Part shown: one piece after another, positions 58,647-64,000 of the stretch
Layout of the letters: each line of letters begins with the position of its first letter
Position numbering within the stretch: the stretch's first letter is position 1
From: Streptomyces sp. NBC_01283
GTDB taxonomy: Bacteria > Actinomycetota > Actinomycetes > Streptomycetales > Streptomycetaceae
DNA length: 64,000 nucleotides
NCBI RefSeq assembly: GCF_041435335.1
Contig: NZ_CP108430.1
Span: 5,307,001-5,371,000 of the forward strand
Direction of reading: 5' to 3'
Made by a program: the position numbers and the translations under genes
The notes under the pieces: generated by a model
The model's database searches: none
Seen by the model: the letters and a program-made list of their open reading frames with translations, nothing else
Told to the model about the DNA's origin: nothing

Positions 58647-59732
58647 ATGCATGTCCCCGACGGATTCATCAACGCCCCCGTCTCCGCCGTCACCGGGGTC
58701 ATCGCCGCCGGAGCGGTCGCCGTCAGCCTCCGGGGCGCACGGCGCGAGCTGGACGAACGGACGGCGCCGCTCGCCGGGCTCGTGGCCGCGTTCATCTTCG
58801 CCGTGCAGATGCTGAACTTCCCCGTCGCCGCCGGGACCAGCGGACATCTGCTCGGCGGAGCGCTCGCCGCGATACTCGTCGGCCCCTACACGGGCGTCCT
58901 GTGCGTCTCTGTCGTCCTGCTGATGCAGGGCGTCCTCTTCGCCGACGGCGGCCTGACCGCACTCGGCGTGAACATCACGGACATGGCCATCGTCACGACC
59001 GTCGTGGCCTATCTCACCTTCCGCGGCCTGGTGAAGGTGCTCCCGCGGGGCCGCCGTTCCATCACCGTCTCGGCCTTCGTCGCCGCACTGCTCTCCGTGC
59101 CCGCCGCCGCGGTCGCCTTCACGTTCATCTACGCGCTCGGCGGCACCACCGACGTCTCCATCGGCAAGGTCGCCACGGCCATGGTCGGCGTCCACGTCCT
59201 CATCGGCATCGGCGAGGCCGCCATCACCGCCCTCACCGTCGGCGCCGTCATCGCCGTCCGCCCCGACCTCGTGTACGGCGCCCGCGGCCTGACCCAGAAG
59301 CTCAAGCTCCGCGTCGGCGGCGAACTGGTCGACGTCCCCGCAGCCGAGGCCCCCACCCCCGTAGCCGCCCCCTCTCACCGCAAGGTGTGGATCGCGGGCC
59401 TGGTCACCTCCCTCGTCCTCGCGGGCTTCGTCAGCTTCTACGCCTCCGCCGACCCCGACGGCCTGGAGAAGGTCGCCCACGACAAGGGCATCGACAAGAA
59501 GGCCGAGGAGCACGCCTCCTCCGACTCCCCGCTCGCCGACTACGGCGTCAAGGACATCACCGACGCCCGGATCTCCGGCGGCCTCGCCGGCGTGATCGGC
59601 GTCGGCGTCACCGTCGTCGCGGGCACGGCGGTCTTCTGGTCGCTGCGCCGCCGTCGTACGGCGGACGCGGGCCCGGCGTCCACGGCGACCGTCTCCGACC
59701 GAGGCCCTTCGGGCCGCACCCCCTCCGTCTGA
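58647..59732 (+). CDS. cbiM: ECF transporter S component, CbiM/NikM with PDGLE domain
   Basis: A 361-aa membrane protein that starts MHVPDGFINAPVSAVTGVIA. The N-terminal Met-His-Val motif is the metal-binding signature of CbiM/NikM, whose His2 must be at the processed N-terminus. AGGAG lies seven bases upstream. Seven to eight TM segments are followed by a C-terminal module with SADPDGLEKVAHDKGIDKKA, the PDGLE domain that replaces CbiN/NikN. It captures Ni2+ or Co2+ for the CbiQ/CbiO motor encoded downstream. The stop overlaps the cbiQ start by one base. Confidence 0.9.
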   Translation: MHVPDGFINAPVSAVTGVIAAGAVAVSLRGARRELDERTAPLAGLVAAFIFAVQMLNFPVAAGTSGHLLGGALAAILVGPYTGVLCVSVVLLMQGVLFADGGLTALGVNITDMAIVTTVVAYLTFRGLVKVLPRGRRSITVSAFVAALLSVPAAAVAFTFIYALGGTTDVSIGKVATAMVGVHVLIGIGEAAITALTVGAVIAVRPDLVYGARGLTQKLKLRVGGELVDVPAAEAPTPVAAPSHRKVWIAGLVTSLVLAGFVSFYASADPDGLEKVAHDKGIDKKAEEHASSDSPLADYGVKDITDARISGGLAGVIGVGVTVVAGTAVFWSLRRRRTADAGPASTATVSDRGPSGRTPSV

Positions 59733-60493
59733 TGGGCGCGGGCCACGCCCACCGGCTCTACCGGCACGGGCACTCACCGGTGCACGCGCTGCCTCCGCAC
59801 ACCAAACTGGCGGCCGTCTTCTGCTTCGTGATCGTGGTGGTCTCCACCCCGCGCGAGGCGATGTGGGCGTTCGGCCTGTACGCGCTCCTGCTCGGCGCGG
59901 TGGCGTACGCCTCCCGTGTCCCCCTCCCGTTCCTCCTCAAGCGGCTGCTCATCGAGGTCCCGTTCGTGGCGTTCGCGGTGCTCATGCCGTTCGTGGCCGA
60001 GGGCGAGCGGGTCGACGTGCTCGGCATGTCCCTGAGCGTGAACGGCCTCTGGGGCGCCTGGAACGTCCTCGCCAAGGGCACGCTGGGCGTCGCCGCGTCC
60101 GTACTGCTCGCGTCCACCACCGAACTGCGCTCGCTGCTCCTGGGCCTCCAGCGCCTGAAACTGCCGCCGCTGCTCGTCCAGATCGCCTCGTTCATGATCC
60201 GGTACGGCGACGTGATCGCGGACGAGATGCGCCGCATGAAGATCGCGCGCGAGTCCCGCGGCTTCGAGGCGCGGGGCGTCCGGCAGTGGGGCGTCCTCGC
60301 GAAGTCCGCCGGCGCGCTCTTCATCCGCTCGTACGAGAGGGGCGAGCGGGTGCATCTGGCGATGGTCAGCCGGGGCTACGCCGGTTCGATGCCGGTGATC
60401 GACGAGGTCACCGCCTCGCGTGCACAGTGGACGTACGCCTTCGCCCTGCCGGGCGCCGCTCTTGTCGTATGTCTGTTGGGATGGACCCTGTGA
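59732..60493 (+). CDS. cbiQ: ECF transporter T component CbiQ
   Basis: A 253-aa transmembrane coupling protein. It starts MGAGHAHRLYRHGHSPVHAL with a His-rich N-terminus. TM segments include LAAVFCFVIVVVSTPREAMW. The two cytoplasmic coupling motifs with the Ala-Arg-Gly signature are ADEMRRMKIARESRGFEARG and RGERVHLAMVSRGYAGSMP, which contact the ATPase. It overlaps cbiM at 59732 and cbiO at its 3' end, so the operon is tightly coupled. Confidence 0.9.
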   Translation: MGAGHAHRLYRHGHSPVHALPPHTKLAAVFCFVIVVVSTPREAMWAFGLYALLLGAVAYASRVPLPFLLKRLLIEVPFVAFAVLMPFVAEGERVDVLGMSLSVNGLWGAWNVLAKGTLGVAASVLLASTTELRSLLLGLQRLKLPPLLVQIASFMIRYGDVIADEMRRMKIARESRGFEARGVRQWGVLAKSAGALFIRSYERGERVHLAMVSRGYAGSMPVIDEVTASRAQWTYAFALPGAALVVCLLGWTL

Positions 60494-61245
60494 CCTCCGC
60501 ACCCTCACTCGAAGTATCCGGCCTCGCCTTCGCCTACCCCGACGGGCACCAAGCGCTCTTCGGCGTCGACATGACGATCGGCCGCGGCGAGCGGGTCGCG
60601 CTGCTCGGCCCGAACGGCGCGGGCAAGACCACGCTCGTCCTGCACCTGAACGGCATCCTGACGGGCGGCGCGGGCACGGTCACCGTCGCGGGCCTCCCCG
60701 TCGGCAAGAAGCACATGGCGGAGATCAGGCGCCGGGTCGGCATCGTCTTCCAGGACCCGGACGACCAGCTCTTCATGCCGACGGTGCGCGAGGACGTGGC
60801 GTTCGGCCCCGCGGCGGCCGGGATGCGCGGGCCCGAGCTGGAGGCGCGCGTGCAGAAGGCCCTCTCCCAGGTCGGCATGGCGGAGTTCGCGGACCGCCCG
60901 CCGCACCACCTCTCCTTCGGGCAGCGCAGGCGGGTCGCGGTGGCGACGGTCCTCGCGATGGAGCCGGAGATCCTGGTCCTCGATGAACCCTCCTCGAACC
61001 TGGATCCCGCCTCGCGCCGCGAACTGGCCGACATCCTGCGCTCGTTGGACGTGACGGTCCTGATGGTCACGCACGACCTGCCGTACGCGCTCGAACTGTG
61101 CCCCCGGGCGCTGATCCTGAGCGACGGCGTGATCGCCGCGGACGGGCCGACGGGGGAGCTGCTCGGCGACGAGGACCTGATGGGGGCGCACCGGCTTGAA
61201 CTGCCGTTCGGCTTCGATCCGAAGACAGTGAAGGTCAACCGGTAG
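60490..61245 (+). CDS. cbiO: ECF transporter ATPase CbiO
   Basis: A 251-aa ABC ATPase: Walker A LLGPNGAGKTTLVLHLNGIL, Q-loop GIVFQDPDDQLFMPTVREDV (ECF type), signature LSFGQRRRVAVATVLAMEPE, Walker B ILVLDEPSSNLDPASRREL and switch His in LMVTHDLPYALELCP. The start is GTG 60490 (GTGA overlap with cbiQ) or ATG 60481 three codons upstream. It energises nickel/cobalt uptake with CbiM and CbiQ. Confidence 0.93.
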   Translation: MTSAPSLEVSGLAFAYPDGHQALFGVDMTIGRGERVALLGPNGAGKTTLVLHLNGILTGGAGTVTVAGLPVGKKHMAEIRRRVGIVFQDPDDQLFMPTVREDVAFGPAAAGMRGPELEARVQKALSQVGMAEFADRPPHHLSFGQRRRVAVATVLAMEPEILVLDEPSSNLDPASRRELADILRSLDVTVLMVTHDLPYALELCPRALILSDGVIAADGPTGELLGDEDLMGAHRLELPFGFDPKTVKVNR

Positions 61246-61280
61246 GGAATCCATGGCTGCGAGTGGCTGTTGGGCTTGTC

Positions 61281-62453
61281 ATGGACGTTGACGTGCACGG
61301 AACAGTGGCCGAGGGCTTCGAACCCGTACGGGAGGCCTTCCTCCGTAACTTCCGCGAGCTCGGTGAGCGGGGAGCGGCGGTCACCGTGTACCGCGACGGG
61401 CGGCCGGTGGTCGACCTGTGGGGCGGCACCCGGGACGCGGGCGGGGGTGCCGGGAGCGAGCCCTGGGAGCACGGCACCGCGCAGATCGTCCGCTCGGCGA
61501 CCAAGGGCGTGGCCGCCTCCGTCCTGCTCCTCCTGCACCAGCGCGGTGAGCTGGACCTGGACGCGCCCGTCGGCTCCTGCTGGCCGGAGTTCAAGGCGCG
61601 CGGCAAGGAGCGGGTGCTGGTCCGGCACGTGCTCGCGCACCGGGCCGGGGTGCCCGCGCTCGACCGTCCGCTGACCCCCTCCGAGGCGCTCGACCCGGAT
61701 CTCGCCGCGGCGGTGGTCGCGGCGCAGGCCCCGTTCTGGGCGCCGGGCGAGGACCACGGATACCACGCGCACACCTACGGCTGGCTCACCGGTGAGCTGG
61801 TGCGGCGGGTGACGGGGCGTTCCCTCGGGGAGTTCGTGGCCGCGGAGATCGCCGGGCCGCTCGGCCTCGACCTGTGGGTCGGTCTTCCGGAGTCGGAGCA
61901 GGCCCGGACGGGGCGGCTGGGCCGGATCGAGGCTCCCGCCGCGGCCGGGGGGCTCAGGGTGCGGCCCAAGCGGAACGTGGCGGAGGCCTACGCGGATCCC
62001 GCCTCGCTCACCAGCCGTGCGTTCGGGGCGATCGATCCGCAGCCGGACGAGAACGACCCCGCGTACCGGGCGGCTTCCCTCCCGGCGTCCAACGGCGTCG
62101 CCACGGCCGGCGGTCTGGCCCGCTTCTACGCCTCGCTGATCGGTGAAGTGGGAGGCGCCGCGCGGCTGTTCACGCCGTCGACGGTGGCGCTGGCGCGCGC
62201 CGAGGCGTCCTCGGGGCCCGACCGCGTCCTGGTCGTGAACACCCGCTTCGGGCTCGGCTTCATGCTGCACGGGGGTGCGTCGCCGCTGCTGGGGCCCGGC
62301 TCGTTCGGTCACCCCGGGCGGGGCGGGGCGCTCGGCTTCGCCGATCCGGAGTCGGGGGTGGCCTTCGGGTATGTGACGAACGGGATGAACAAGGGGGTTA
62401 CGGCGGATCCGCGGGCCCAGGGGCTTGTGCGGGCGGTGAAGGGGGTGTTGTAG
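61281..62453 (+). CDS. Serine hydrolase, beta-lactamase/EstB family
   Basis: A 390-aa protein from ATG 61281 (MDVDVHGTVAEGFEPVREAF); a GTG at 61263 adds six residues. The catalytic SxxK is in VRSATKGVAASVLLLLHQRG, followed by RHVLAHRAGVPALDRPLTP. The second motif tyrosine is in HAHTYGWLTGELVRRVTGRS. It belongs to class C-like esterases rather than true antibiotic-resistance enzymes. No signal peptide. Monocistronic after the cbi operon. Confidence 0.87.
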   Translation: MDVDVHGTVAEGFEPVREAFLRNFRELGERGAAVTVYRDGRPVVDLWGGTRDAGGGAGSEPWEHGTAQIVRSATKGVAASVLLLLHQRGELDLDAPVGSCWPEFKARGKERVLVRHVLAHRAGVPALDRPLTPSEALDPDLAAAVVAAQAPFWAPGEDHGYHAHTYGWLTGELVRRVTGRSLGEFVAAEIAGPLGLDLWVGLPESEQARTGRLGRIEAPAAAGGLRVRPKRNVAEAYADPASLTSRAFGAIDPQPDENDPAYRAASLPASNGVATAGGLARFYASLIGEVGGAARLFTPSTVALARAEASSGPDRVLVVNTRFGLGFMLHGGASPLLGPGSFGHPGRGGALGFADPESGVAFGYVTNGMNKGVTADPRAQGLVRAVKGVL

Positions 62454-62527
62454 GGGCGCCTCGAACCCCGGAGGGGCTGAAAGACGCAGCCCGTCCGGCG
62501 ATGGAGGACATCTTGTCGGGGGCCGCC

Positions 62528-63379
62528 CTACCCCGCGTGCAGCATCAACCCGATCCCCGCCACCATCAGTCCCGCCGCCACCAGCCTCGGCGCCCCGAAC
62601 TTCTCCTTGAAGAACACCGCCCCGATCGCGGCGCCCACGATGATCGAGGACTCGCGGAGCGCCGAGATGGGGGCGAGGTCGGCCTTCGTCTGGGCCCACA
62701 GGACCAGGCCGTACGCGGCCACGGAGAGGGCCGCGCCGAGCAGGCCCACCGCCGCGAACGGGCGCAGCCGGCCCACCAGTTCACCGCGCCAGCGGTACGC
62801 CGCGTACACCGGGATGGCGAGGCCCTCCAGGATCATCAGCCACGCGATGTAGCCCATGGAGGAGCCGGAGGCGCGGACGCCGAGGCCGTCCACCACCGTG
62901 TACGCCGCGATCGAGACACCCGTGGCCAGCGCGGCGCCGATCGCCGCCCAGTCGGGGCGTCGGCCCGATCCGCGTATGCCCCACAGGGCCAGGCCCGTCA
63001 GGCCCGCGCAGGAGACCGCGACACCGGCGGCCTGCCAGCCGTCGGGGATCTCGCCCGCGAAGACCGCCGCGAGGACGGTGACCACCAGCGGTGCCGTGCC
63101 GCGCGCGATCGGATACGCCTGGCCGAAGTCGCCGAGCTTGAACGACTTCATGAGCAGGGCGTAGTAGCCGATGTGGATCACGGCCGAGACGATCAGGTAC
63201 GGCCACGCCTCCGCTGCCGGTATCGCCGCGAACGGGGCGATGAGCAGGCCGATCAGGAGGCCGCCGCCCGATATGAGGGTGAAGCCGACCAGCTTGTCGG
63301 TGATGTGGTGCGCGATCGCGTTCCAGCACGCGTGCGTGACGGCGGCCAGCAGGACCGCCGCCGCGACCAGCGGCGTCAC
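62528..63379 (-). CDS. EamA/DMT-family transporter
   Basis: A 283-aa, 10-TM permease of the drug/metabolite transporter superfamily, starting with GTG at 63379 (VTPLVAAAVLLAAVTHACWN). Two EamA repeats are visible, each with the typical GTAPLVVTVLAAVFAGE and RESSIIVGAAIGAVFFKEKF motifs. The start overlaps the upstream YbaK-like stop by GTGA, so it is coupled. Substrate unknown. Confidence 0.87.
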   Translation of the reverse strand: MTPLVAAAVLLAAVTHACWNAIAHHITDKLVGFTLISGGGLLIGLLIAPFAAIPAAEAWPYLIVSAVIHIGYYALLMKSFKLGDFGQAYPIARGTAPLVVTVLAAVFAGEIPDGWQAAGVAVSCAGLTGLALWGIRGSGRRPDWAAIGAALATGVSIAAYTVVDGLGVRASGSSMGYIAWLMILEGLAIPVYAAYRWRGELVGRLRPFAAVGLLGAALSVAAYGLVLWAQTKADLAPISALRESSIIVGAAIGAVFFKEKFGAPRLVAAGLMVAGIGLMLHAG

Positions 63380-63873
63380 TTGGCGAGCTCGCGCACGTTC
63401 ACCACGGTGCCGTTCGCGTGGTGGATCAGGTCCTTGGGCGCCATGGGGAAGACCGCGTAGGGAGTGCCCGCCGCCGCCCACACCACCTCGTGGTCGAGGA
63501 GTGAACGGTCCGCAAGGACCCGCGTCTTCGTCGCGTGGCCGAAGGGTGGTACGCCGCCGATCGCGTACCCCGTGGTCTCCCGGACGACGTCCGCCTTCGC
63601 GCGCGTCACCTTCGCCGCGCACAGCTCCCACCGCACGAGCTCCAGGTCGACCCGCGAGGCGCCGTCCATCAGGACCAGGACCGGGACGCCGTCCGCCGCG
63701 AAGATCAGTGACTTGCAGATCTGGCTCAGCTCGCAGCCGATGGCCGCCGCGGCCTCCTGGGCGGTGCGCGTCGCCTCCGGGAAGCGGCGGACCTCACCGA
63801 CCAGTTCGGCGAGGCCCAGCTCGGTCAGGGCCGCGGCGAATCGGGGGTGTGCGGGGGAATCTGTAGCGCTCAT
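63376..63873 (-). CDS. YbaK/EbsC-type aminoacyl-tRNA deacylase
   Basis: A 165-aa protein from ATG 63873 (MSATDSPAHPRFAAALTELG); a longer ATG frame to 63933 is less likely. The YbaK fold is indicated by AAAIGCELSQICKSLIFAAD, the conserved Lys in ICKSL, and ETTGYAIGGVPPFGHATKTR. The family clears mischarged Cys-tRNA-Pro or Ala-tRNA-Pro in trans. It forms a two-gene unit with the EamA transporter downstream. Confidence 0.87.
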   Translation of the reverse strand: MSATDSPAHPRFAAALTELGLAELVGEVRRFPEATRTAQEAAAAIGCELSQICKSLIFAADGVPVLVLMDGASRVDLELVRWELCAAKVTRAKADVVRETTGYAIGGVPPFGHATKTRVLADRSLLDHEVVWAAAGTPYAVFPMAPKDLIHHANGTVVNVRELAK

Positions 63874-64000
63874 GCCCGGCACGCTAGCTGTCCGTGTACG
63901 GGGCACGCGACCAGGTATCCGCATACCGGACAAGAGGTCCCGGCGGGAGCGAGGAGAGTGAGAGGAACCCGCTACCGGCCCGCCAGGAACATCGCGCGGA

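Noticed and set aside
1..64000. CRISPR arrays, rRNA genes, toxin-antitoxin or restriction systems
   Set aside because: No regularly spaced repeats, no rRNA segments and no recognisable cas, methylase or classical toxin genes were seen.

Overview
The window is chromosomal DNA from a Streptomyces-type actinomycete. Coding DNA is very GC-rich with G/C-biased third codon positions. The genes include a SepX-type divisome protein, an SsgA-like sporulation protein, a large tricorn-type protease, and the galU - moeA - moaC - mogA - GNAT - sepX - tRNA-Ala order typical of the genus. The species cannot be named from the sequence.

Layout. 1-3289: tail of a TetR-like regulator, then the fructose operon fruR - fruK - fruA, with fruA cut inside its transport domain. 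3290-17200: a 13.9-kb actinomycete integrative and conjugative element (AICE) sitting in fruA. In order it carries a 37-43 aa protein, a secreted cysteine-rich protein, a gene remnant, a Nudix hydrolase (Pif-like), an HTH/TPR regulator, a three-gene mini-operon, a 1.3-kb structured non-coding region, a coupled pair of small ORFs, a GntR (KorSA-like) regulator, a Pra-like activator, an FtsK-type translocase, a DUF2637/Spd protein, a RepSA-type initiator and a large serine integrase. The integrase is itself split by an intact 1,404-bp IS256-family element (15275-16678) flanked by 8-bp duplications. The attachment sites can be rebuilt to the base: a 50-bp palindromic attP with central GT, and an attB whose restoration gives an open 669-aa FruA. 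17201-18269: the rest of fruA.

18270-31600: small membrane protein, DUF6227-like protein, L,D-transpeptidase, P1-family peptidase and LtrA-like protein. Then follows a low-oxygen block (narK, pflB, pflA) with a near-perfect Rex operator and OsdR/DosR-like palindromes, then mscL, a SAF-domain protein, MTA phosphorylase, and an FmdB-type zinc ribbon preceded by a CIRCE element. 31595-43856: MFS transporter, cation/proton antiporter, penicillin acylase, folate cycloligase, galU, molybdenum cofactor genes, GNAT, sepX. 43936-54543: tRNA-Ala(CGC), GNAT, exonuclease III, Tat-exported protein, MerR regulator divergent from a coupled BVMO - hydrolase - SDR operon, CsbD protein, tricorn protease. 54763-63873: TetR with paired operators before an MMPL exporter, a duplicated relic of that exporter's 3' end, an SsgA-like protein, a cbiMQO metal-uptake operon with a Nur-like box, a serine hydrolase, an EamA transporter and a YbaK-like protein.

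Main message: a conjugative element has switched off fructose import by integrating into fruA, and an IS in its integrase probably locks that state. Several chromosomal operons carry readable operators (Rex, CIRCE, Nur, TetR) that predict their regulation.
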